Source: an uncultured Sutterella sp.
GTDB lineage: Bacteria > Pseudomonadota > Gammaproteobacteria > Burkholderiales > Burkholderiaceae_F
Direction: 5' to 3'
NCBI GenBank assembly: GCA_900552915.1
Contig: USBS01000038.1
Coordinates: 1 to 14,851, forward strand
Length of the DNA stretch: 14,851 nucleotides
Part shown: piece after piece, positions 1-6,612 of the stretch
How positions within the stretch are numbered: position 1 is the stretch's first letter
Layout of the letters: the number at the start of each line of letters is the position of its first letter
Program-made: the position numbers and the translations under genes
Notes under the pieces: generated by a model
Database searches by the model: none
What the model was told of the DNA's origin: nothing
What the model saw: the letters and a program-made list of their open reading frames with translations, nothing else

Positions 1-1540
1 CGTACTGGCCGCGGCCGCCGGATTGCTTGGCGAACTTGCATTCGGCGTTTTCGACAACCGAGCGAATCGTTTCGCGATAGGCCACCTGCGGACGGCCGAC
101 GCTGGCTTCGACGTTGAATTCGCGACGCATACGGTCGACGAGAATTTCAAGGTGAAGCTCACCCATACCGGAAATAATGGTCTGGCCGGATTCTTCGTCG
201 GTGCGCACGCGGAAGGACGGATCTTCACGGGCCAGGCGGCCGAGGGCGAGAGCCATCTTTTCCTGGTCAGCCTTGGTCTTCGGTTCGACAGCCTGGCTGA
301 TCACGGGTTCCGGGAATTCCATGCGTTCGAGGATGATCGGGTTGGCCATATCGCAGAGCGTATCGCCCGTGGTCACATCCTTCAGACCGACTGCTGCGGC
401 GATGTCGCCTGCTTCGGCTTCGGTGATTTCCTTACGTTCGTTGGCATGCATCTGCAGCAGACGGCCGATGCGTTCCTTCTTGTTCTTCACGGAGTTCAGA
501 ACCGTTTCGCCGGACTTCAGAACGCCGGAGTACACGCGCAGGAAGGTCAGCTGACCAACGTACGGGTCGGTCATGATCTTGAAGGCCAGAGCCGAGAACG
601 GCGCATTGTCGTCAGCTTCGCGAGTCGTTTCCTTGTCGTCCAGGTCGAAGCCGGGAACCGGCGGAATGTCGACCGGAGACGGCAGCAGTTCGATCACGCC
701 GTCGAGCATGCGCTGAACGCCCTTGTTCTTGAAGGACGAGCCGCAGAACATCGGCTGGATTTCGCCGGCGATGGTGCGAGCACGCAGGCCCTTGACGATT
801 TCGGCCTCGGACAGCTCACCCTCTTCAAGGTACTTGTTCATCAGCTCTTCGCTGGCTTCGGCAGCCGTTTCAACGAGCTTTTCACGCCATTCGTTGGCGG
901 TGTCGACGAGGTCAGCCGGGATGTCAACATAGTTGAACTTCGTGCCCTGACTGGCCTCATCCCAAATGATGCCCTTCATCTTGATCAGGTCAACGACGCC
1001 CTGGAAGTGGTCTTCAGCGCCGATGGGGATCACGACGGGGCAGGGATTGCCCTTCAGGCGAGCCTTAATCTGGTCGACAACCTTAAAGAAGTTGGCGCCG
1101 GTACGGTCCATCTTGTTGACGAACGCGATACGGGGCACCTTGTACTTGTTGGCCTGACGCCAAACCGTTTCAGACTGGGGCTGCACGCCGCCCACAGCGC
1201 AGTAAACCATCACAGCGCCGTCGAGCACGCGCATGGAGCGTTCGACTTCAACCGTGAAGTCCACGTGCCCCGGGGTGTCGATGATGTTCAGACGATGCGG
1301 CTGGAACTGCATGTCCATGCCGCGCCAGAAGCAGGTCGTTGCAGCAGACGTAATCGTGATGCCGCGTTCCTGTTCCTGTTCCATCCAGTCCATAGTGGCG
1401 GCACCGTCGTGCACTTCGCCCAACTTGTGGTTGACGCCGGTAAAGAACAGGATGCGTTCGGTCGTCGTGGTCTTGCCCGCGTCGATGTGGGCGGAAATGC
1501 CGATATTGCGGTAGCGCGAAATCGGGGTAGTACGAGCCAT
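1..1540 (-). CDS. fusA: Translation elongation factor G, N-terminal 513 residues (3' end outside window)
   Basis: GTPase that drives tRNA-mRNA translocation on the ribosome and, with RRF, ribosome recycling. The start is the ATG at 1540-1538, giving [20 protein letters not shown], which lines up with the E. coli start. GAAGAG (minus sense, 1553-1548) sits 7 bases upstream as a Shine-Dalgarno. The P-loop AHIDAGKT is at residues 17-24, switch [10 protein letters not shown] at about 59-67, switch II DTPGH at 88-92 and the guanine-specificity motif NKMD at 142-145. Domains II and III follow, and the frame leaves the window in early domain IV (GGRGQY, compare GGRGQYGH in E. coli). It is third in the order rpsL-rpsG-fusA, 63 bases after rpsG. 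The visible part is very close to E. coli EF-G, with no frameshift or internal stop. Identity is certain; only the last roughly 190 residues are unseen. Confidence 0.98.
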   Translation of the reverse strand, partial: MARTTPISRYRNIGISAHIDAGKTTTTERILFFTGVNHKLGEVHDGAATMDWMEQEQERGITITSAATTCFWRGMDMQFQPHRLNIIDTPGHVDFTVEVERSMRVLDGAVMVYCAVGGVQPQSETVWRQANKYKVPRIAFVNKMDRTGANFFKVVDQIKARLKGNPCPVVIPIGAEDHFQGVVDLIKMKGIIWDEASQGTKFNYVDIPADLVDTANEWREKLVETAAEASEELMNKYLEEGELSEAEIVKGLRARTIAGEIQPMFCGSSFKNKGVQRMLDGVIELLPSPVDIPPVPGFDLDDKETTREADDNAPFSALAFKIMTDPYVGQLTFLRVYSGVLKSGETVLNSVKNKKERIGRLLQMHANERKEITEAEAGDIAAAVGLKDVTTGDTLCDMANPIILERMEFPEPVISQAVEPKTKADQEKMALALGRLAREDPSFRVRTDEESGQTIISGMGELHLEILVDRMRREFNVEASVGRPQVAYRETIRSVVENAECKFAKQSGGRGQY

Positions 1541-1560
1541 GACTTTTCTCTTCGTAAGCG

Positions 1561-1585
1561 AGGCGCCGCCAAGGAGGCAGCGCCT
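1561..1585 (-). other. Intercistronic hairpin between rpsG and fusA
   Basis: On the minus strand AGGCGCTGCC, a 5-base loop TCCTT, and GGCGGCGCCT form a 10-bp stem with one G-T pair. It begins 18 bases after the rpsG stop and ends about 20 bases before the fusA ATG. No T-run follows it, so it is not an intrinsic terminator. It may be an mRNA processing or stability element, or may modulate fusA translation. The structure is read directly from sequence; the role is inference. Confidence 0.55.
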
Positions 1586-1603
1586 ACAGTGTTAATCGAT
1601 GAA

Positions 1604-2074
1604 TTAGAAGCGGAAGTGCGAGAAGGCCTTGTTGGCTTCAGCCATACGATGGACTTCGTCACGCTTCTTCATAGCGCCGCCGCGGCCTTCAGCAGCATCC
1701 AACAACTCACCAGCCAAGCGTTGGGGCATGGACTTTTCGGAACGCGACTTGGCGCTTTCACGCAGCCAGCGCATTGCCAGAGCCATACGGCGGACCGGAC
1801 GCACTTCAACGGGCACCTGGTAGTTGGCGCCACCGATACGGCGGCTCTTCACTTCCACGAGCGGACGGACGTTGTTGAGGGCGGTCTGGAACACTTCGAG
1901 AGCGTTCTTGCCGGTCTTTTCTTCAATTTGCTGCAACGCACCGTAAACGATGCGTTCGGCGACGGCCTTCTTGCCATCGAGCATGATCACGTTGATGAAC
2001 TTGGAGATCTCAACGCTGCCGAACTTCGGATCCGGCAGAATTTCACGTTTGGGTACTTCGCGACGACGGGGCAT
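1604..2074 (-). CDS. rpsG: 30S ribosomal protein S7
   Basis: Primary 16S rRNA-binding protein that nucleates assembly of the 30S head and contacts tRNA and mRNA at the E site. In E. coli it also represses translation of its own operon. The start chosen is the ATG at 2074-2072, giving [16 protein letters not shown] and 156 residues, the standard bacterial length. A longer in-frame reading upstream would run through the spacer and add a non-homologous N-terminus. AAGAGG (minus sense, 2086-2081) lies 6 bases before this ATG. The recognisable family stretches are the basic N-terminus, [10 protein letters not shown], the rRNA-binding [17 protein letters not shown] region, and the C-terminal tail [20 protein letters not shown]. 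It sits between rpsL and fusA in the str operon. Nothing unusual is seen in the protein. Confidence 0.97.
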   Translation of the reverse strand: MPRRREVPKREILPDPKFGSVEISKFINVIMLDGKKAVAERIVYGALQQIEEKTGKNALEVFQTALNNVRPLVEVKSRRIGGANYQVPVEVRPVRRMALAMRWLRESAKSRSEKSMPQRLAGELLDAAEGRGGAMKKRDEVHRMAEANKAFSHFRF

Positions 2075-2225
2075 TTTTTTCCTCTTTCGTTGTCTTGAGT
2101 CATTAATTGCGGTCTTGAATTCGTTTTTGACCGCTTCACAATGCAGCACACAAATGGGCTGCGACTTACTCGGTCCTTTTAACAGCGGGACCGTCCGTAC
2201 ACGGCTGACAAACTGTCGCCGCGAA
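2075..2225 (-). promoter_or_regulatory. rpsL-rpsG spacer with two inverted repeats; candidate S7 autoregulatory site
   Basis: This 151-base spacer is much longer than ordinary intra-operon gaps. It holds two perfect 6-bp inverted repeats: CGGTCC/GGACCG at 2171-2176 and 2188-2193 (11-base loop), and GCGGTC/GACCGC at 2109-2114 and 2129-2134 (14-base loop). In E. coli the rpsL-rpsG spacer is the mRNA target through which S7 represses the operon. Position and structure suggest the same job here. The sequences are not recognisably the E. coli element, so this rests on location and folding potential. No T-run suggests termination. Confidence 0.5.
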
Positions 2226-2603
2226 TTACGCTGCCTTCGGGCGCTTGGCGCCGTACTTGGAACGAGCCTGCTTGCGGTCCTTGACGCCCTGGGTGTCGAG
2301 GGAACCGCGCACGATGTGGTAACGCACACCGGGCAAGTCCTTCACACGGCCACCGCGGATGAGAACCACGGAGTGTTCCTGCAGGTTGTGGCCTTCGCCG
2401 CCGATGTAGGAAATCACTTCAAAGCCGTTGGTCAGGCGCACCTTGGCGACCTTACGCAGAGCCGAGTTCGGCTTCTTCGGGGTGGTCGTGTAGACCTTGG
2501 TGCAAACGCCGCGCTTCTGCGGGCAGTTCTTAAGAGCAGGGCTCTTGCTCTTGTCGTGCGTAAGCTCACGGGGCTTGCGCACAAGCTGGTTAATAGTGGG
2601 CAT
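2226..2603 (-). CDS. rpsL: 30S ribosomal protein S12
   Basis: Decoding-centre protein of the small subunit that controls tRNA selection accuracy and is the classic streptomycin-resistance locus. The start is the ATG at 2603-2601 ([13 protein letters not shown]), giving 125 residues, one more than E. coli. A 12-codon in-frame extension from a farther upstream start has no family counterpart. The conserved [12 protein letters not shown] segment includes K43, and [13 protein letters not shown] includes K88, D89 and P91. All have the wild-type residues, so no common streptomycin-resistance substitution is present. The NCPQKRGVC segment and the [12 protein letters not shown] tail look betaproteobacterial. 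It is first in the rpsL-rpsG-fusA order and needs its own promoter here because rpoC is about 4.5 kb away with a divergent island between. The Shine-Dalgarno is weak (GGA about 5 bases before ATG). Confidence 0.98.
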   Translation of the reverse strand: MPTINQLVRKPRELTHDKSKSPALKNCPQKRGVCTKVYTTTPKKPNSALRKVAKVRLTNGFEVISYIGGEGHNLQEHSVVLIRGGRVKDLPGVRYHIVRGSLDTQGVKDRKQARSKYGAKRPKAA

Positions 2604-2675
2604 ATTGTCCGTTCTTCTTAAAAAGACCGACGAAAACATCCGTCGGCACTGTTGCTGGTGAAAAAATTCTTTTCT

Positions 2676-2697
2676 GGAAAAGTTCGTTCGGAAAAGT
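2676..2697. repeat. Short direct repeat in the rpsL leader
   Basis: GGAAAAGT occurs at 2676-2683 and again at 2690-2697, 14 bases apart. A related GGAAAAGA is at 2741-2748. The pair lies between the predicted rpsL promoter and its start codon. It could be a protein-binding site or chance in an A-rich leader; no function is assigned. Confidence 0.35.
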
Positions 2698-2698
2698 G

Positions 2699-2716
2699 CT
2701 TTTGCGCGCGCAAAAG
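2699..2716. promoter_or_regulatory. Perfect 18-base palindrome in the rpsL leader
   Basis: CTTTTGCGCGCGCAAAAG equals its own reverse complement across all 18 bases. It lies about 30-50 bases downstream of the predicted rpsL transcription start and about 83 bases upstream of the rpsL ATG. As RNA it can form a 7-bp stem with a 4-base loop; as DNA it could be a site for a dimeric regulator. No T-run follows on the rpsL strand that would make it a standard terminator. Confidence 0.5.
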
Positions 2717-2753
2717 ACCCCCTCCGATGAATGCTCTCCCGGAAAAGACCGTG

Positions 2754-2782
2754 ATTTTCTCTTTTTTTTTGAATAATGTCAA
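2754..2782 (-). promoter_or_regulatory. Predicted sigma-70 promoter of the rpsL-rpsG-fusA operon
   Basis: On the minus strand TTGACA (2782-2777) matches the -35 consensus exactly. It is followed after 17 bases by GAAAAT (2759-2754), a 4/6 match to the -10 box. The spacer contains a run of nine A. Transcription would begin near 2747, leaving a leader of about 145 bases before rpsL. The intervening island is on the opposite strand and rpoC has its own terminator, so rpsL needs such a promoter. The call is from consensus and position only. Confidence 0.6.
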
Positions 2783-2828
2783 GGAACTAGCTCTTCCGGC
2801 CGATTGGTTTCGATGTCAAAGGCGGTTC

Positions 2829-2856
2829 TTGCGGATGCGTCTTTGCCCGCTACAAT
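2829..2856 (+). promoter_or_regulatory. Weak predicted promoter for the plus-strand three-gene island
   Basis: TACAAT at 2851-2856 is a 5/6 match to the -10 box. TTGCGG at 2829-2834, 16 bases upstream, is a poor -35. Transcription would start near 2863, giving a leader of about 63 bases before the ATG at 2926. The region 2604-2925 holds no credible gene and appears to be the shared divergent control region between rpsL and this island. Confidence 0.4.
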
Positions 2857-2925
2857 CCATCTGCACAACTACGTATAGTCAATTTCTCGAGACAGACCTC
2901 TAGATCTATCTTCAAGCCCTGCTTC

Positions 2926-3987
2926 ATGCTCTTCGACATTCTCGCCGCCCGGGTTGCGGCTTCCTACGCCCGAAACGAATATCCGGTCTTGTCGCACCAG
3001 TTCGATCACTGGAAGAAAACGCGTCCGCTTTCCGGACTTCGCATTCTGGACGCCACCCCGGTTTTCGAAAATACTCTGGCCAAGCACGCGGTGCTTCTCG
3101 CTGCCGGCGCCGAACTCACTGTCGGCATTGATGACGTGATGCCGCGCAACAGTTCCATCGTTAACTACCTTCGTGAAATCGGAGTCCCTGTTGTTGAGCC
3201 CGAGTCCCTTTCCGCTTCCGCCGATTTCGATCTCGTGCTTGATTGCGCCGCTGCTTTCTGCGGGCTTGAACCTCGCCTCGGCTTTGTCGAACTCACCCGT
3301 TCTGGCGTTTCCAAATACGCCGGAAAAAACTGTCCCGTCTATGTAGCCGACTCAGGACGCATCAAACGCATCGAAACGTGTTTAGGCACAGGAGAAAGCT
3401 ACTTCCGCGCCATGGACGCTCTCGGCTACGGCGGGTGGAAGGGAAAGAAAATCGTCATTTTCGGCAGCGGAAAAGTCGGAACCGGACTAATCACCTACGC
3501 TCACAGATACGGCTGCCAAGTCTGCGTCGTGACACGCCCCGGCGACATCACCGACCGCGTCCGAGCGCTCTGCTCCCTCGTGCTTGACGCCGCCGACGGC
3601 ATTGCCATTGCCGAGGCCGTCAGCGAAGCCGACGCAGTCGTCACCGCTACGGGAGTTCCCGGCGCAGCAACCGCGGCTTGTCCGGCCGAAGTCTTCAACC
3701 GTTCTCGCGCCCTGCTCGCCAATATGGGCGTAGAAGACGAATACGGCGCGGGCGTGCCTGCAGGCCGCGTACTTGAAGCCAAGCGCCCGATCAACTTCAT
3801 CCTGAAGGATCCGACCCTCATGAAGTACATCGACGCTACCATGGCGCTTCACAACGAAGGCGCGATGATTCTCGCCCAAGGCGGTCATCCTGCCGGACTC
3901 ATCGAACCTAAAGCCGAAACCGAAGAACAGCTGCTTTCGATCTGCCGCCGTTTCGGCACCATCGGCGACGAACTCCAATACATCTGA
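2926..3987 (+). CDS. Adenosylhomocysteinase-fold NAD(P)-binding protein, short and catalytically divergent
   Basis: The 353-residue protein follows the S-adenosylhomocysteine hydrolase (SAHH) layout but is far shorter than the usual 430-470. Residues 4-64 match the SAHH N-terminus in pattern (YARNEYPVL, KPL-like TRPLSGLRI, LLAAGAEL). VLDCAAAF at 104-111 replaces ILDDGGDL. DSGRIKRIETCLGTGES at 142-158 corresponds to NDSVTKSKFDNLYGCRES. The Rossmann motif GSGKVG is at 180-185, and ANMGVEDE at 265-272 replaces CNIGHFDVE. By my alignment to the human enzyme, H55, K186, D190, N191, C195 and H301 become P, I, E, T, T and V. The acidic NAD-ribose residue in VTEIDP becomes R204 (VTRPGD), and the C-terminal KPDHYRY tail is absent. 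It is therefore unlikely to be a standard SAHH. No Shine-Dalgarno precedes the ATG at 2926, but homology begins at about residue 4, which supports this start. An MTA/SAH deaminase follows after 25 bases, probably in one operon. Function unknown. Confidence 0.75.
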   Translation: MLFDILAARVAASYARNEYPVLSHQFDHWKKTRPLSGLRILDATPVFENTLAKHAVLLAAGAELTVGIDDVMPRNSSIVNYLREIGVPVVEPESLSASADFDLVLDCAAAFCGLEPRLGFVELTRSGVSKYAGKNCPVYVADSGRIKRIETCLGTGESYFRAMDALGYGGWKGKKIVIFGSGKVGTGLITYAHRYGCQVCVVTRPGDITDRVRALCSLVLDAADGIAIAEAVSEADAVVTATGVPGAATAACPAEVFNRSRALLANMGVEDEYGAGVPAGRVLEAKRPINFILKDPTLMKYIDATMALHNEGAMILAQGGHPAGLIEPKAETEEQLLSICRRFGTIGDELQYI

Positions 3988-4012
3988 CTGTTTTCACTCC
4001 TCTGCTTTACCT

Positions 4013-5257
4013 ATGACTTCGCTTCTCATCCGCAACGTTCAGCTCGACGGCAAATCCGTCAACATTCTCGTCCGCAATGGGCGCTTCGCAAACCTCTGCG
4101 CGGCCGATGATGCCGTCGCCGATGAAACGTACGACGCCTCGGGGCTGGCGCTCGTTCCGAGCTTTTTCAATACCCACACGCACGCGCCCATGACGCTGCT
4201 GCGCGGCCACGCCGACGATCTGCCGCTTTTTCCCTGGCTCAACGACCACATCTGGCCCTTTGAAGCCAAGATGCGCGCCAAGGATATGTATGCGGGCGCC
4301 AAGCTTGCCACACTCGAAATGATTCGCAGCGGCACGACATGGTTCTGCGACATGTACTTTATGGCCGACGAAATTGCGCAGGCCGTTGCCGAAGCGGGCA
4401 TTCGCGCCACCATCGGCGTCACGCTGATGGATCACCTCGGAGAAGACGAAATCAAGCGTCAATTCGAGTTTCTCTCCAATTGGAAGGATCCTACGAACGG
4501 CCGCATTTCGCTTGCCGTCGCTCCGCACGCGGTCTATACGGTAAGCGGGGATTTGCTGCAGCGCTGCGCCGAAGCTGCCAGAGCAAACAAACAAACGCTC
4601 ACGTTGCACGTATCCGAAACAGCCAAGGAAGTCGAGGACTGCATCAAAGCCAACGGCATGAGCCCCGTTCGCTGGCTTGATCATCTCGGCGTATTGAGCG
4701 ACAACGTCATCGCCGCGCATGTCGTGCACATTGATGAAGAGGAAGCCGACATTCTGAAGGAGCGCGGCGTATGGATCGCACACAACCCGTGCTCGAACAT
4801 GAAGCTCAATTCCGGCATCTTCTCGAGCGACATACTCATGAAAAAGGGCTGTCGACTCACGCTCGGCACAGACGGCACCGCCTCAAACAACAATCTCGAC
4901 ATGCGCGAAGAAATGAAGTTTGCGGCGCTGCTCGCCAAAGTTCGCTACACGAGCGAAACGCTTCCGGCCGGAGAAATTCTTCAGTGGGCTACCCGCAACG
5001 GCGCACTGGCCGCGGGGCTCGACGCCGGCATCATCCGTGAAGGAGCTCTGGCCGATGCCGTTTTTCTTGATCTCAACAACGAGCGGCTCGTTCCCAACTT
5101 CAACCTCACGAGCAACTGGGTGTATTCCGCCGATAGTCGCGCCGTACGAAGCGTGCTGTGCGACGGCCGATTAGTTATGAAGGACGGCCTAGTCGAAGGG
5201 GCAGAAGAAACACTTGCTCTGGCTCGAGAAAGCGTCAAGTCAATCCTTGCCCGCTAA
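4013..5257 (+). CDS. mtaD: 5'-methylthioadenosine / S-adenosylhomocysteine deaminase
   Basis: Amidohydrolase-superfamily enzyme of 414 residues, normal for the MtaD family. It hydrolytically deaminates S-adenosylhomocysteine and 5'-methylthioadenosine to the inosyl forms, in the cytoplasm. The metal-site HxH is H55-T-H57 in NTHTHAPMTLLRG. The other expected residues are E84 (WPFE), H172 (APHAVYT), H199 and E202 (LHVSET), H236 (AHVVHID) and D287 (LGTDG). NPCSNMKLNSG and SNNNLDM are family signatures. The residues match the metal and substrate positions known for Thermotoga TM0936. The start at 4013 gives MTSLLIRNVQ, the usual strand preceding the beta-sandwich. No clear Shine-Dalgarno is visible, so translation may depend on coupling to the gene 25 bases upstream. 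Guanine or cytosine deaminase is less likely given the full MtaD motif set. Pairing with an SAHH-fold neighbour supports a role in SAH-type nucleosides. Confidence 0.88.
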   Translation: MTSLLIRNVQLDGKSVNILVRNGRFANLCAADDAVADETYDASGLALVPSFFNTHTHAPMTLLRGHADDLPLFPWLNDHIWPFEAKMRAKDMYAGAKLATLEMIRSGTTWFCDMYFMADEIAQAVAEAGIRATIGVTLMDHLGEDEIKRQFEFLSNWKDPTNGRISLAVAPHAVYTVSGDLLQRCAEAARANKQTLTLHVSETAKEVEDCIKANGMSPVRWLDHLGVLSDNVIAAHVVHIDEEEADILKERGVWIAHNPCSNMKLNSGIFSSDILMKKGCRLTLGTDGTASNNNLDMREEMKFAALLAKVRYTSETLPAGEILQWATRNGALAAGLDAGIIREGALADAVFLDLNNERLVPNFNLTSNWVYSADSRAVRSVLCDGRLVMKDGLVEGAEETLALARESVKSILAR

Positions 5258-5286
5258 TCCTTTTCCAAGACTACTTCAATCCTGTT

Positions 5287-5310
5287 GCGGCGCCGCTTTG
5301 TCGGCGCCGC
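5287..5310 (+). other. GC-rich hairpin between mtaD and the IadA-family gene
   Basis: GCGGCGCCG and CGGCGCCGC form a perfect 9-bp stem around a CTTTGT loop. It starts 30 bases after the mtaD stop and ends 36 bases before the next ATG. The bases after it (GCTATTCTTG) are not a T-run, so full intrinsic termination is unlikely. It may attenuate, stabilise or separate expression of the third gene from the first two. Confidence 0.55.
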
Positions 5311-5346
5311 GCTATTCTTGGCGACATCTCTACAAGGAGTCGCAAC

Positions 5347-6504
5347 ATGGCCGTCTTAATTCGCAATGCCTACGTGTTTGCACCGCAGGAAATCGGTCCT
5401 GCCGATGTTCTCATGACGGATGAAAAAATCACCGCCGTCGGGAAAGATCTTTCGGTGAGTCTTCCAAACCTCAGCGCCATAGACGCCTCGGGCTTCATTC
5501 TGGCCCCCGGCTTCATTGATCAACACGTGCATTTGTTGGGTGGAGGCGGCGTAGGCGGGCCAGCGACAAGAGCCCCGGCCGTTGCCGCTACCGAACTCAT
5601 TGCCGCAGGCATTACCTCTGTTGTAGGCGTGCTCGGAGCCGACGTGATGACACGGGGCCTTCCCGATCTGCTCGCCAAAGTGCGCGAACTCAAATCGCTC
5701 GGACTCTCGGCTTGGATGTACACCTCAAGCTTTAAGTATCCGCCCGTGACGCTCACCCGCAGCATCGCCGACGACGTAGCGCTCATCGGCGAAGTTTTGG
5801 GCGTCAAGCTTGCTCTAGGCGACGCCAACGGCTCATTTCCGTCGAGCACCTCGGTTTTGGAAATGCTCACCCAGATTCGCCAAGCTGCCTGCACCGTCGA
5901 CAAACAGGGGCTGCTGCACGTGCATCTGGGCTACATTCCCAACCCCTTCGGCATCTTTGAGGAAATCGCCGCGACGGGTTTCCCGATCGGAGAACATCTG
6001 CGCCCCACGCATTGCGGCCGCACAGAGTTTTTATTAAAGAGCGCTTGCGCCTATGCCATGCACGGCAAGGATCGCTACATCGACATCACCACCGACGGGC
6101 CTTGCTACCTGGGTCACCCCGCAGCAGCGGTGAGCGCAGCCGTTTCAGCCGGCGTTCCCGTCGAGCAGATCACGCTTTCTTCGGACGGACACGGCGTGGT
6201 TCCGAGATTCAACGCCGAAAACCGCCTCATCGGCCAAGCCATAGGCGAAGTCTCTCGCAACCACCGCACGATGGTTGAACTCATTCGAGACTACAGCTTC
6301 CCCGTGCAAGCCGCTTTGTCTCTCATCACAAGCAATGTTGCCGATGCGCTCGGCCTTCCCGACCAAGGACGCATTGCTGAAAACGCATGCGCCAATGCCG
6401 TTTTGCTCGATCAAGAACTGAATATCCGCACAGTCATTAGTCGAGGCAAAATCGCAATGCACAATGGGAAGTGCTACATTAAAAATTTTTTAGTGAATGA
6501 GTAA
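5347..6504 (+). CDS. iadA: IadA-family (beta-aspartyl-peptidase-like) metal-dependent amidohydrolase
   Basis: The 385-residue protein is similar in length and motif order to E. coli isoaspartyl dipeptidase IadA (390), which cleaves beta-aspartyl dipeptides. The ATG at 5347 follows AAGGAG (5334-5339) by 7 bases, so the start is secure; a longer in-frame reading from within mtaD is not. The binuclear metal set appears complete: H60 and H62 (FIDQHVHLLGGGG), bridging lysine K154 (GVKLALGD), H193 (HVHLG), H222 (RPTHCGR) and D280 (SSDGHG). R225 matches the substrate-binding R233. Other pocket residues differ: E77 becomes V69, catalytic Y137 becomes F129, R169 becomes N161 and S289 becomes V284. Family membership is firm, but isoaspartyl dipeptidase activity is doubtful. 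It lies 89 bases after mtaD, beyond a hairpin, with a terminator 69 bases downstream of its stop. It is probably cotranscribed with, or regulated alongside, the two upstream genes. Confidence 0.85.
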   Translation: MAVLIRNAYVFAPQEIGPADVLMTDEKITAVGKDLSVSLPNLSAIDASGFILAPGFIDQHVHLLGGGGVGGPATRAPAVAATELIAAGITSVVGVLGADVMTRGLPDLLAKVRELKSLGLSAWMYTSSFKYPPVTLTRSIADDVALIGEVLGVKLALGDANGSFPSSTSVLEMLTQIRQAACTVDKQGLLHVHLGYIPNPFGIFEEIAATGFPIGEHLRPTHCGRTEFLLKSACAYAMHGKDRYIDITTDGPCYLGHPAAAVSAAVSAGVPVEQITLSSDGHGVVPRFNAENRLIGQAIGEVSRNHRTMVELIRDYSFPVQAALSLITSNVADALGLPDQGRIAENACANAVLLDQELNIRTVISRGKIAMHNGKCYIKNFLVNE

Positions 6505-6510
6505 TCACTT

Positions 6511-6528
6511 GTTTCAAAAAATTGAAAC
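6511..6528. repeat. AT-rich inverted repeat just after iadA
   Basis: GTTTCAA and TTGAAAC form a perfect 7-bp inverted repeat around AAAA, starting 6 bases after the iadA stop. A second weak hairpin with a 5-bp stem, CCCGA/TCGGG at 6530-6534 and 6550-6554, follows, trailed by CATTTCTTTC. Both may contribute to 3'-end formation of the plus-strand transcript ahead of the stronger terminator at 6574. Confidence 0.4.
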
Positions 6529-6573
6529 ACCCGAACAGCTGTCAACCGCTCGGGCATTTCTTTCGCTTCAAAT

Positions 6574-6605
6574 AGCGCTCGGTCTTATTGCCGGGCGCTT
6601 CTTTT
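6574..6605 (+). terminator. Rho-independent terminator of the plus-strand island
   Basis: AGCGCTCGG (6574-6582), loop TCTTATTG, and CCGGGCGCT (6591-6599) give a 9-bp GC-rich stem with one G-T pair. TCTTTTC follows as the T-rich tract. It lies 69 bases after the iadA stop and just before the 3' end of the convergent molybdoenzyme fragment. Structure and placement both fit a terminator. Confidence 0.7.
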
Positions 6606-6612
6606 CCCGGAG

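Noticed and set aside
23..2098. Plus-strand open frame of about 690 codons opposite fusA and rpsG
   Set aside because: Same cause as above: it mirrors highly biased minus-strand genes that are certain by homology.
2075..2329. N-terminal extension of rpsG into the rpsL-rpsG spacer and rpsL
   Set aside because: The extension is not homologous to S7. A good Shine-Dalgarno and the standard MPRRR start lie at 2086-2072.
2604..2639. 12-codon N-terminal extension of rpsL
   Set aside because: S12 proteins in this group begin at the PTINQLVRK motif; the upstream codons have no family match.
2880..2910. Cluster of 6-base palindromes (CTCGAG, TCTAGA, AGATCT) before the island
   Set aside because: They look like restriction-site sequences, but nothing else suggests cloning vector or a functional element; short palindromes like these arise by chance.
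5158..5346. Longer iadA reading frame starting inside mtaD
   Set aside because: It would overlap the end of mtaD and translate the intergenic hairpin. The ATG at 5347 has a strong AAGGAG and begins exactly at the family's first strand.
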